Assembly (NCBI RefSeq): GCF_000208925.1
Contig: NW_001914944.1
Coordinates: 2,474 to 28,491 of the forward strand
Length of the DNA: 26,018 nt
Reading direction: 5' to 3'
Source: Entamoeba histolytica HM-1:IMSS
Lineage: Eukaryota > Evosea > Mastigamoebida > Endamoebidae
Both the position numbers and the translations under genes were made by a program. Shown one piece after another: positions 1 through 8,742 of the stretch. The first letter of the stretch is position 1. The number at the start of each line of letters is the position of its first letter. The notes under the pieces are model-generated. The model was not told where the DNA came from and did no database searches. It worked only from the letters and a program-made list of their open reading frames with translations.

Positions 1-160
1 AAACAATCAGAATGGAAGAAGAAACTATTAGTATGACGATGGAAGAAGACAATAGTCAGTACAACCCAAATGAGATTAATGATAATAGAATATACAATAA
101 CTATGTAATGGGTATTGAAAGTGAAGAAGACGATGATAAAGATTCTACGAGAGTAGAAGC

Positions 161-303
161 TAGGCTTGCTGAGGAGAAGAAGAGGCTAGAAGAAGAGGAG
201 AAGAGGCTTGCTGAGGAGAAGAAGATCACTAAAGGAGAGAAGAAGAGGAGAAGAGGCTTGCTGAGGAGAAGAGGAGGTTTACTAAAGGAGAGAAGAAGAG
301 GCT
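161..303 (+). repeat. Imperfect tandem repeat in LINE ORF1 coding Glu/Lys/Arg-rich coiled coil
   Basis: The core GCTTGCTGAGGAGAAG recurs at about 164, 206 and 256, and ACTAAAGGAGAGAAGAAGAGG recurs at about 228 and 281. Spacings are 42 and then 50 bases. The first keeps the frame and the second does not, which fits the observed frame change around 245. Confidence 0.75.
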
Positions 304-837
304 GGTAGAAAAGGAAGAAGAAAACAGTAAAAAGAAAAAAAGAGTAGAAGAAATAGAAAAGAAAGTGGAGGAGGATATGAAAGAGAAAGAAGAAATGAAA
401 AAGGAAATACAAATAAAAGACCAAACCATTAAGAAACTAACAAAAGATATTGTGGCATTAAAGAAGAAGCATGAGAATGAGATAAGCACAAAAAACCATG
501 AGTGCGATAAAAAAATATTCAAATTCCATGCTGAATCTGAAAGAAAAAGGTCTGAAGTAAACAATTTAACACAACAATTATTATTCTTGAAAGATAAATT
601 ATCTAAATTAGAAAATGAAAACACACAAGAAGAAAAGAAGAAAGATGAGGTAACTTACAATATAACAGACTCATCTGAAACACAAATTGTGAATGACCTC
701 TCCCCCAATGTGGTAGTAGCTGATGAAATATCATCAAGTGAAGATGATATTCCAAAAAAAAGAAAGTTAACGCAGAAATCCATTGAAGAAATTGATATTC
801 AGCATAAGAAGATCACCACATTTGAATTAGATAATCA

Positions 838-901
838 AAAAAACGGGGGAAGCAAACAGATAGAAAAGAAGAAATTTTAACACTTTATAAATGTTTTGCT
901 T
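838..901 (+). promoter_or_regulatory. Candidate -1 ribosomal frameshift site (A_AAA_AAC plus short stem) in LINE ORF1
   Basis: In the zero frame of the upstream ORF the codons read CAA AAA AAC, giving the heptamer A AAA AAC (838-844). The -1 frame opens just upstream, after a stop at 832-834, and continues for over 100 codons to 1194; the zero frame stops at 878-880. After a 5-base spacer (GGGGG), AAGCAAA (850-856) is complementary to TTTGCTT (895-901), a possible 7-bp stem with a 38-base loop. The heptamer, spacer and stem fit the general layout of -1 frameshift signals. A simple one-base deletion in the A7 run explains the same observation. Confidence 0.35.
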
Positions 902-1194
902 TAAAATTATTTGAAAGAAAATTAAGAGGTCAACTTAAAGAAGAAATAATAGAAAGATTAATACATGAATTTGGAATTAAAGTTAATGATATTAATGAAT
1001 ATAAAGAAATAATAAAGAAGACATTTAAAATAAAGAATGAAAATAAAAGAGAAATAAATAGAATAATGGAAGAATTAATAAAACATCAATGGAAAGATAA
1101 AGAATTAAAAGAAATAATATCAAAAATGAACAAGAAAGAAGAAATAGAAGAAGAGGAGGTAATGAAAATAATTAAAGAAGAAATGAAAGAATAA

Positions 1195-4100
1195 GAAGAT
1201 GTACAATTTATTAACTATTATTACAATAAGAAGAAAATACATCAAATAATTAATATTATTAATAAAAATGAAATAATAATCAATACATTAGATGAATATT
1301 ATCATTATATTAAATCTGTAGCTTCCACTATTAACATAATTAATAAAAATAAACAAGAAAGAAATTGAAAGAGAAGTATAGAAAGAATATTATAATCAAA
1401 AATATATAGAATAAGAGATTTACTCCATAATAAACAATATATGAAATTAAAAAGAATATTACATATTAAGAAAAATGATATATATCATATTAAAATAAAA
1501 ACAAATAAACAAATAAACTATTATAAATACCTCTGAAAGATGAAAAGAATAGAAATAGAAGCAAGAAAGAATAATTGGAAAAGAATAAGATGGAATTATA
1601 AAATGATGAAATATTGGAAAAGGCAACATCTAAATAAATATAAAGAAGATGAATATCCAGATAATATCTCCACTATTAATTTCTGGAAATGAATCTATGA
1701 AACTAACACTAATATAGATTTCCTAAATATTAATTTATATGAAATATTAATTGAAGATAGAATTAATAATAGAATATCAATAATCACTCCCAATGAACTA
1801 GACTGTGATATTAAATTTACTGATAACTGGAAGGCACCGGGAGTTGATAAAATACAATGATTTTGGATTAAATATTTAGAACAACCAATGAAATATTTAT
1901 TAAAATTATTTAATGAATGGTTAAATAATCCTAATGAAATACCTCCTCATTTTATTCAAGGAAGAAACAATATTAATATATAAGAAAGGAGATAAATTAG
2001 ACCCACAGAATTACAAACAGTAATTTGCTTAAATTGTCTGTTAAAAGTATATACATCAATATTAAAAATGAAAATAGAAAGCCAGCTGATGCTAAATCCA
2101 ATTGAAAAACAACTATCATTAAATCAAATTTGATGTAAGAAATACACATACGCATCAAAAGAAGGATTATTATACAATACTATAATCATTCAATTATTAA
2201 TAAAGGCTAAATGGAAGTGGGTAGAAACATATTATGACGTCTCCAAAGCATATGATAGTATTAATCATCAATGGATTAAACAATGCTTAATATATTTTAA
2301 TATCCAACTAGTAGTAATTAATAGTATATTATACATATTAAATAATACACATCTTAATTTATATTACAATCATGAAAGTGTAGGTATAATTAATGTAGAA
2401 AGATGAATAATACAAATGATAGTTTATCTCCACTTTTATTTGTATTATCTATTGATGTATTATCTAAACAATTAGATAAACAAATAAACAAATTAAATAT
2501 TAAAATGAATGGAGAAGAAAAACAAGTCCAGTTAATTCACATATTGTATATGGACGATTTAAAGATAATGACTAATAGCCTCAATGAAATGGAAAAAGCA
2601 CACAAATTAACTAAAGAAATATTTAATGCAATAGGATTAAAAATTAATGTAGAAAAGAGTGGGATAATGACTAATATTAATAGTCAAATAAATGGTGAAT
2701 TAGCTGAACTACCAAGAGTAACTAATGACAATCATTATAAATATCTTGGTATTGAAATATGAGATAAAATAAATAATAATAAATATTGTACAAGAATATT
2801 AAATTATGTATCTTCTATTTTATCATCATTAAATACTATGAAGTATAGCAGCCTCAATACAATAAGAAAGATTAATAGTGATATAATCTCCAAATTAAGA
2901 TATGGATTTAGTATTGTCCCATGGAAACTATGAGAGTTAGAGAAGATAGATAAACAAATAAGAAAATCATTAATACAACTCCAATTATACAGTAGAAATA
3001 TCCCAAAAAGTAGATTATATGTTAAAATAAATGAATTATGAATATGATTAATGTCAGCAAGAGATGAATGTGGTAAAGAATTATTAAGAATATATTTAAA
3101 ATATAAGTGGAGATCAAGCACAGAAATAGGAGAAATGATAGAAATAATAAAAGAAAATCCAAATTGAATAATTAAAAGAATGAAGAAAGCATTTGGTAAG
3201 AAGATTAATTTTAATGAATTAATGAATATAATAGAAATAAATGAAAGAAAGCACAATGTAAAGGAAGTATTTGAATGGGTAAATAATGAACTAAATGATA
3301 GATATTTAAATGATTGGAAAGAAAAGAAATGTGGTGAATATATAAGATGTGCAAATGGCACTTTTAATGATAAGAAATTAACAATAACCACATGGAGGTC
3401 ATTGAATATAAAAAGAAATGCATTCCTCCAAATAGTAAAAATGCAAGAAGGAGTAACTATGACAGGAAATATTAAATCTAAAATACTCCAAAATGATGAT
3501 TTAAAATATTGTAAACATTGTCCTAACACAATAGCATCTATTATTCATATACTGTTATGATGTAATGAAAAAGAATCAAATATCAAAACATAATTATGTT
3601 TGTAAACAAATATTTAAACACATATTAATTACACATTTTAATGAATTTGATGCTATTGATTTTAATAATCTTCATAAATGTATTAATAATGATAAAATGA
3701 TCATAACTTACAATAAAGATTTATTGGTTAGTGATAATTCTTTCCATGCTAGAAGACCAGATATATATTATCAAAATATGAAAGAAAAGAAAGGATATAT
3801 TATAGATGTTGTTATATGTCAAGATAATAATTTAGAATTAAATTACATTCACAAAATAAATAAATACAAAGAATTACAAGAGAAATTAAGAAATAATAGA
3901 GAAATAATATATGTAGAAATAATACCTGTAATATTATCAATAAATTGATTAATACACAAAGAGTCTGTAAGAAGATTAAAAACATTAAAATTACAATTAG
4001 ACTTTTCCAAAATCCTGCGAACAATAATAATAAAAAATATGAAAGACTTAATGTTTTATACAGGAAATTCTGGCAGCACATTAGAAGAAGAACAATCTAA

Positions 4101-4212
4101 TGCGAGTATATTAGAAATGAACTCTATTACACCAATAGAGCATATTGAAGAAATTGAAATAATCACTTCTCAATATGAAGAAAATCCAATTGAGGATATA
4201 TCTAATAATTGA
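1195..4212 (+). pseudogene. LINE ORF2: reverse transcriptase / restriction-like endonuclease, read with many in-frame TGA
   Basis: About 1000 codons of recognisable RT-endonuclease, read mainly in the frame of 859 to about 2414, then the frame of 2415-3560, then the frame of 3565-4212, with a short shifted block at 1979-2015. RT motifs A (D-V-S-K-A-Y-D), B (N-D-S-L-S-P) and C (YMDD) are intact, as are the finger cysteines and histidine and the PD..D endonuclease residues. Internal in-frame stops are TGA at 1366, 1534, 1690, 1858, 2131, 2404, 2760, 2931, 3039, 3045, 3165, 3558 and 3946, and one TAA at 1393; no TAG. The terminal codon is TGA at 4210. At most sites with a recognisable family consensus, TGA stands where glycine is expected. 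I chose 1195 because ORF1 ends there; no clear ATG start for ORF2 is visible. Confidence 0.8.
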
Positions 4213-4214
4213 CC

Positions 4215-4240
4215 TTTTTTTTTTTTTTTTTTTTTTTTTT
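4215..4240 (+). repeat. Poly-T run of 26 bases just after the LINE ORF2 stop
   Basis: An uninterrupted T run begins two bases after the terminal TGA of ORF2. It is likely the start of the element's 3' untranslated tail, although it could also be a simple-sequence expansion at the junction. Confidence 0.8.
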
Positions 4241-4744
4241 ATTCTTGGACTTTCTCATTTTTCTTTTTATTCTGACTTAACTTCTTTCTTGTTGTATATC
4301 TTCTTTTCTTTAATTATTTTTCTTCTTCATATTCTCTTTTCTTATTTCACTTTCACTCTTTGGTATTATTCTATATTCATTATTTATATTGTCTTTATTC
4401 ATATTCATATTTCCTCATTTGATTCTTTTCTTCTTCTCTTCTTCTCTTTTATTCCTTTTATTATTCATATTAAAACTCATTTTATTGATATTGACAATTA
4501 CTCTCCTCACTGGATTTGAATATTTATTTCTTGTTTGACTTTCTTTTCAAGCTTCAATGACATTGTTCATTAATGATGATATAAACTATTATGTCTTTTG
4601 TATTGAAAAGAAATTCGGATATAAAGAAAATGCTTTAACGAACTTCTTGACTTCAAGTATTACTTCAACTAATAGTTTTTCTCTTATTATAAAATTCCAA
4701 TTTATCAAAAACTAATTGAATTAGGTATGGGTATTAGGTTTTCT
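4241..4744 (+). other. Gene-free pyrimidine-rich stretch, possible LINE 3' tail and intergenic spacer
   Basis: About the first 250 bases are strongly T/C-rich on the + strand (TTCTT and TTTCTTCTTC blocks). The sequence becomes ordinary AT-rich intergenic DNA after about 4510. Entamoeba LINEs and SINEs are known to end in T-rich sequence, so part of this may be the element's 3' UTR. The only open frame is a Phe/Ile-rich artefact of the T tracts. I cannot place the element's 3' end, because no target-site duplication can be matched. Confidence 0.4.
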
Positions 4745-5668
4745 TTAATGGAGAAACTCTCCTCCAAATCCTCCCATTGCTATATTCCCACTGGCTAAGA
4801 ATCTTCCAAATCCACTTCCCATTCCATTTTGTTGTTCTGTTATCACTTTAACATTATCACATTCAATTGGTTGAATTGAATTTGAAGTGTCAATTATCTT
4901 CATATTTTGACATTTTATCATTTTGACTTCTTTTCCTTTAACATCACTATCAATATCAATTCCACTACACTCTTCCATTTCAAGTTTCTTCAATTTTTCA
5001 CTTAACATAAACTTTACATCTTGCATTCTTTTCATTATAACTTCTTCTTGACAATATGAAATACTATTAATTCCACTACTATTAATAATAATTCCTTTAT
5101 TACATGATGCAAATGAAGAGAAAGATATTAATTGACTATTTTCAATATGTATTGTGTCAGTCTTTACATCACAAGGGAATGGTCTTACAAAAATCCCAAC
5201 TTTACTATCAACAACTTCTAATAACTCTTTAACTTCATCAATATCAAATTTCATATTCTCACATTTGTTAATTATTATTGATTGAGCATATCTGATTCTT
5301 GATTTAATTTCTTGTTCATTATATTCTTTTTGTTCTTTATTCTTACAATTATTGAATTGAATATTTCCATATTCTTCATATTCTCCTTCAAATATTATAT
5401 CCTCACTATTTTCTATTGTAACATCACTGTTAATATCACTTTTAATTTTAATAATACTGTCATAACCATTTCTTATTATAACATGTTTCTTATCTGTTTC
5501 TATTTCTATGTCTTTCTTTTGATTATTCATATCTATTATTTCTGTATCTTCTTTTGTATTCTTCTTTGTTTCTGGAATACTACATTCTTCATTATCTATT
5601 GTGTTGACTTCTTCAAGATTATCTAATTTCCCTGTAATTTCTGTATTTTTACATCTTGTTATTTTCAT
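4745..5668 (-). pseudogene. C-terminal part of split LRR/beta-solenoid protein (307 aa)
   Basis: This ORF contains repeated short beta-strand units of the type KCENMKFDI, ECSGIDIDS and KCQNMKIID, with a Cys about every 20-25 residues, and ends in a Gly-rich tail (GMGSGFGRFL...GGFGGEFLH). It has no N-terminal domain of its own. The style continues that of the upstream 611-residue ORF, so it is best read as the C-terminal third of the same protein. Its ATG overlaps the upstream TGA as ATGA, in a frame shifted by one. A 14-bp tandem repeat lies at the junction; losing one unit would fuse the two frames without a stop. Translation from its own ATG is possible but would leave a headless repeat protein. 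It ends in TAA. Confidence 0.65.
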
Positions 5669-5702
5669 TTTGTTAATTTCATTTTGTTAATTTCATTTTG
5701 TT
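5663..5702 (-). repeat. 14-bp tandem repeat (about 2.9 copies) at the ORF junction
   Basis: The + strand unit TTTCATTTTGTTAA occurs at 5663-5676 and 5677-5690, and in 12 matching bases at 5691-5702. Because 14 is not a multiple of 3, each unit gained or lost shifts the reading frame. With one unit fewer, the 611- and 307-residue ORFs read through in one frame, checked by hand: ...NEINKMKITRCKN.... Confidence 0.9.
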
Positions 5703-7500
5703 TAATTATGAATTTACAATTCTCACATTCATCAATATATAATTTCTTACAGTTATCAAATAATCCTTCAAAAGTTGAATCTTTCATTCTTATAATACAA
5801 ATCTCTTCTGCTTCTTTCAATGACATTCTTTTGTATTCTTCATTTCTTTTCAATATAATTCTCTTTGGTTTAATATCAATTTCATTGATTGTAGATTCAA
5901 CTACTTTCAATGAATTACATTTTTCATTTCCTTTAATACTAACTTCTTTAGATTCTGCTATTATTAATTGGCTCAGAGGTGATTTAATTTCAATTATATT
6001 TCCTTTTATTATATCAATGTTTTGTTCATTGTTTGATTCTATTTCTAATTTGAAATTCTCACATTCTTTAATATAATTATTACTTCTTTTGTCTGTTATG
6101 ATTTTAATTTCTATTTCTTTATTTCTGTTGAAATTCAATTTTTCTAGATAATCTGATTTAACACTAATTTGACACTTTTCACATTCAGTCATTTCAATAT
6201 TTTTGATTTTATTTGTTGTTGTGTTAATATTTAAATTATAACATCGTATTAATTGAAGTACTTCAAGATTTGGTAATGTATTTTCAAATGATAACTTATC
6301 TTTTTCTTTTTTTTCTTGTTCTTCTTGTTTAGGTTTTTGTTTAAATCCAAATTGTAATTTACCTCTTTGTTTTTCATCTATTTCATTTACACCAATAATT
6401 TTTAATTCTTTTAAATGAAGTGTATTTAGTAGTTCAATAGATGGATTATCTGATTCAATAATTAATGTTTCAATATATTGTTGATTTATAATTAACTTTG
6501 TCTTTTTTGTTCTAATAAAAAGATATTTAATATGTTTAGGTAATTCTGGTAACTCAATATTTGTAATTTGAACATTTTCTTCAAATGTTTTTTGTAAAGG
6601 TTCAATAAATGAAATGCAATTGGCGTATAAGTCATTAAGAATGTTATGAATTTTTTTTCTTTTCTCCTCATTAATAATATCATTGATAGTAATTTTAATA
6701 TCGAATAAATTATAGTTATCAATATCATTTGATGATGTTCTAATAGGTATTATATTATGTTCATTATTTTCTTCATTTATAAGAATTTTATGAGAATATA
6801 CTTTAATACCTTTTGGTGTATTAGAAATAACTTTTTCTGGTATATCATCATAAATAATTCTTATATTCTTTTTTTCTATATTTTTTATCCATACTCCATT
6901 TGTATTTCCTTCAATTATTATTTCACTTGGATATTTTTCTTCTTTTATTTTAACTTTATCAATTATTCGTTCAAATAATACTGAAAATACTTCACCACAT
7001 CTTATTTTTATTCCTTTTTGCATATTTTCAATTAAAATTTCTATTAATTCCTCTGGAATGTCTGAAAGACATGTTATTGTTTCAACTTTTTGAATAATTT
7101 TTCTTATTCTCTCTTTTTCTTTTTCTGTTATTCCTATTTCCTCTTCTCCTTCTTCAATCATCCGTTCTTCATCAAACATTTCCATTGTTCTTAAAAAATT
7201 ATCAATATCATAATTTTTAATCTTTTCAACTTTCATTAATATTGTTTCATCAACTGGAAGTAAATTACAATTACATGTTGGTGGATTAAATATTCTACAA
7301 AATTTATTAATATCTTTTTCCGATGTAAACCATGGATTAACTTTTAATGAATTAATCGCAACCCCACATTTCTTATTAATCAGTTCAATATTTTGAATAT
7401 CTTTCATATCTCTGATATGAGGTATTACTTTCATTAAATACACTGTGTCTAGTTGTTTCATTTCTCTTCTTTTATAATTTCTTGATTTAGTAATTTTCAT
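5665..7500 (-). CDS. LRR-family protein with N-terminal F-box-like helical domain (611 aa, probably truncated by repeat)
   Basis: Residues 15-75 (LDTVYLMKVIPHIRDM...INKKCGVAINSLKVNPWF) match the N-terminal helical domain I recall from many Entamoeba leucine-rich-repeat proteins (INKKC...NP), which resembles an F-box. Residues about 110-330 are an Ile/Glu-rich linker. From about 330 the chain becomes irregular LRR or beta-solenoid repeats with recurring Cys (LEVLQLIRCYNLNIN, IEMTECEKCQISV, YIDECENCKFIIK). It stops at TGA 5665-5667, inside a tandem 14-bp repeat, and the next ORF continues the same fold one frame away. Such proteins probably bind other proteins; substrate and location are unknown. 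It may be a pseudogene, a length-variable allele, or one of two real ORFs. Confidence 0.65.
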   Translation of the reverse strand: MKITKSRNYKRREMKQLDTVYLMKVIPHIRDMKDIQNIELINKKCGVAINSLKVNPWFTSEKDINKFCRIFNPPTCNCNLLPVDETILMKVEKIKNYDIDNFLRTMEMFDEERMIEEGEEEIGITEKEKERIRKIIQKVETITCLSDIPEELIEILIENMQKGIKIRCGEVFSVLFERIIDKVKIKEEKYPSEIIIEGNTNGVWIKNIEKKNIRIIYDDIPEKVISNTPKGIKVYSHKILINEENNEHNIIPIRTSSNDIDNYNLFDIKITINDIINEEKRKKIHNILNDLYANCISFIEPLQKTFEENVQITNIELPELPKHIKYLFIRTKKTKLIINQQYIETLIIESDNPSIELLNTLHLKELKIIGVNEIDEKQRGKLQFGFKQKPKQEEQEKKEKDKLSFENTLPNLEVLQLIRCYNLNINTTTNKIKNIEMTECEKCQISVKSDYLEKLNFNRNKEIEIKIITDKRSNNYIKECENFKLEIESNNEQNIDIIKGNIIEIKSPLSQLIIAESKEVSIKGNEKCNSLKVVESTINEIDIKPKRIILKRNEEYKRMSLKEAEEICIIRMKDSTFEGLFDNCKKLYIDECENCKFIIKQNEINKMKLTK

Positions 7501-8742
7501 TAAATAGTTCTACTCTTTATTTTCTAGTTCATCTTATTCATCACATTTACAACTTTTTATAAACTCTTTATATAATAAGATAATACAATTTTTATTATTT
7601 TATCCAAACTCAATTAATAAATTTGAAAAATACAATTCAGAAATATCACACAAACCCTAAAATATTTCCAAGCATTGAATCACCAGTTATTATCTGATTA
7701 TAAGATATAGCAAATAATAATACAAATAATGAAATAAGATAATATGAAAGAATAATAATAAAAGAAAAAGATATAAATGATGATATTAATAAATAAATGA
7801 AATTATATATAATTATATAATGATAATGAAATATTCATTTATCATAAAATAAGAAAATAAAGAAAGATTATATTCATTAAAATTACAATAAAAATCAAAG
7901 AAGAAGATAAAAAGAAGAATGATTTATTCAAACAAAACAAGAAGAAAATCTAAATAATAAATAAAATAAATAATTTACTCATTTTAATAACAACTGATCT
8001 GACTAATATCAAATAATCAATGAATAAATAACAATTTTATTAACATTTAATTATATAATTATTTGTTTTTTTTTTCATTTTTTTAGTTATTCTCATCATT
8101 TGGTTATTCATTTATTAACCCATATTTAATTTGTATTTTCTTATTTATATTATAATTTATTTTATCTTCATTTCTTGTTATTTTATAATTACAAATAGTA
8201 CATCATTTATTATTTAATGTAATTATTATTTTGTTTATTTCATACAAATATACCATTTTCTTACATCAATTTCATTATTTATATTCATTACTCTTATTTC
8301 AATATCTTAAACACTTATTCAATTATTGTTCAAATTATTTTTATTATTATCTTATTATTTCATCATTATATTATTCTATATTTCTTTTATTCTTCTCATA
8401 ACTCATCTTGGTTTTCATATTAACATAAATGAATTGTTCTAAATGAATTATGATAATTCTATTTATGTTCAATTAATTTTCTTTTTGTAATAAATAAATT
8501 TCATTAGAGAATGTAATACTAATTAGTCCTGAATATTAAGGTAATAGTTAATAAAATGACTTTAACTATTATTTCATTGATATAACTTATATTGATTAAT
8601 AATCATTTATACCTTATAAATCATTCATTTATTTATCTTCATGTTTAAAATGAAATATTCTTTTTATTGTCGAAACATAACCTTTTTTATTACAAAAAAT
8701 AATATAAAGTAATATTAATTGATAAAAAAGTGAGTTAATAAG
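7501..8742. other. 1.2-kb AT-rich gene-free region with strand-composition switch
   Basis: I find no open frame of useful length, no tRNA-like B box and no LINE-like coding remnant on either strand. The + strand is A-rich from about 7600 to 8040 and T-rich from about 8050 to 8420. A small dyad, AATAGTTA...TAACTATT, lies at about 8544-8571. The region separates two - strand genes, so it must hold the promoter of the LRR gene ending at 7500 and the 3' end of the RasGAP-like gene. Confidence 0.5.

Larger units (their letters stand above)
12..1194 (+). pseudogene. LINE ORF1: coiled-coil, probably nucleic-acid-binding protein, two frameshifts
   Basis: ORF1 starts at ATG 12 (MEEETISMTMEED) with an acidic N-terminus, then Glu/Lys/Arg-rich heptad-like blocks (EEKKRLAEE and relatives) and a long charged helix up to a TAA at 1192-1194, about 394 residues if joined. 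The reading frame moves twice: by one base around 240-250 inside a DNA repeat, and by one base at the A7 run 837-843. Past that run the open frame continues (DRKEEILTLYKCF...) to the TAA. I see no zinc finger. ORF1 proteins of Entamoeba LINEs are described as coiled-coil RNA/DNA binders; the role here is inferred from position and composition. It shows no in-frame TGA, unlike ORF2, but it also has few glycines. Confidence 0.7.
12..4240 (+). mobile_element. Non-LTR retrotransposon, Entamoeba LINE type (ORF1 + RT/endonuclease ORF2), decayed copy
   Basis: This nearly full-length LINE copy moves by target-primed reverse transcription in intact members. Seen in order: an acidic, coiled-coil ORF1; an RT with the palm motif YYDVSKAYDS (about 2230-2259), an R-x-I-I-Q-N-D-SLSP motif (2401-2430) and YMDD (2547-2558); a C-x2-C-x8-H-x4-C finger (about 3510-3563); a restriction-like endonuclease motif RPD-x14-D (about 3745-3810); and a final TGA followed by 26 T. 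An RT joined to a C-terminal PD..D endonuclease, with no apurinic endonuclease, is the R2/R4-like layout known for Entamoeba LINEs. The copy has single-base indels near 245, 838-844, 1978, 2018, 2414 and 3565 and many internal stops, so it is probably non-autonomous. The 5' boundary may lie before the window; I saw no target-site duplication. Confidence 0.88.

Noticed and set aside
101..624. Two - strand open frames over LINE ORF1
   Set aside because: They are Phe/Ser/Leu-rich mirror images of the Lys/Glu-rich coiled-coil coding strand.
2804..3529. 241-residue open frame on the - strand
   Set aside because: It lies antisense to the LINE RT and endonuclease, is Phe/Ile/Ser-rich as expected for the complement of A-rich coding DNA, and matches no family.
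1366..3948. TGA read as tryptophan in the LINE
   Set aside because: Tryptophan is already written TGG at many conserved places in the same ORF, and the TGA sites with a clear family consensus call for glycine, not tryptophan.
4175..4519. 114-residue Phe/Ile/Leu-rich open frame, membrane-like
   Set aside because: It is produced by the 26-T run and the T/C-rich tail; the hydrophobicity reflects base composition.
5665..5668. Translational coupling between the 611- and 307-residue ORFs by ATGA overlap
   Set aside because: This is a bacterial-style arrangement; in a eukaryote with single-gene transcripts, the 14-bp repeat explains the overlap better.
7501..8742. tRNA, rRNA or CRISPR-like array in the large gap
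   Set aside because: I saw no tRNA A/B box pairs, no rRNA-like GC-richer sequence and no regularly spaced repeats.
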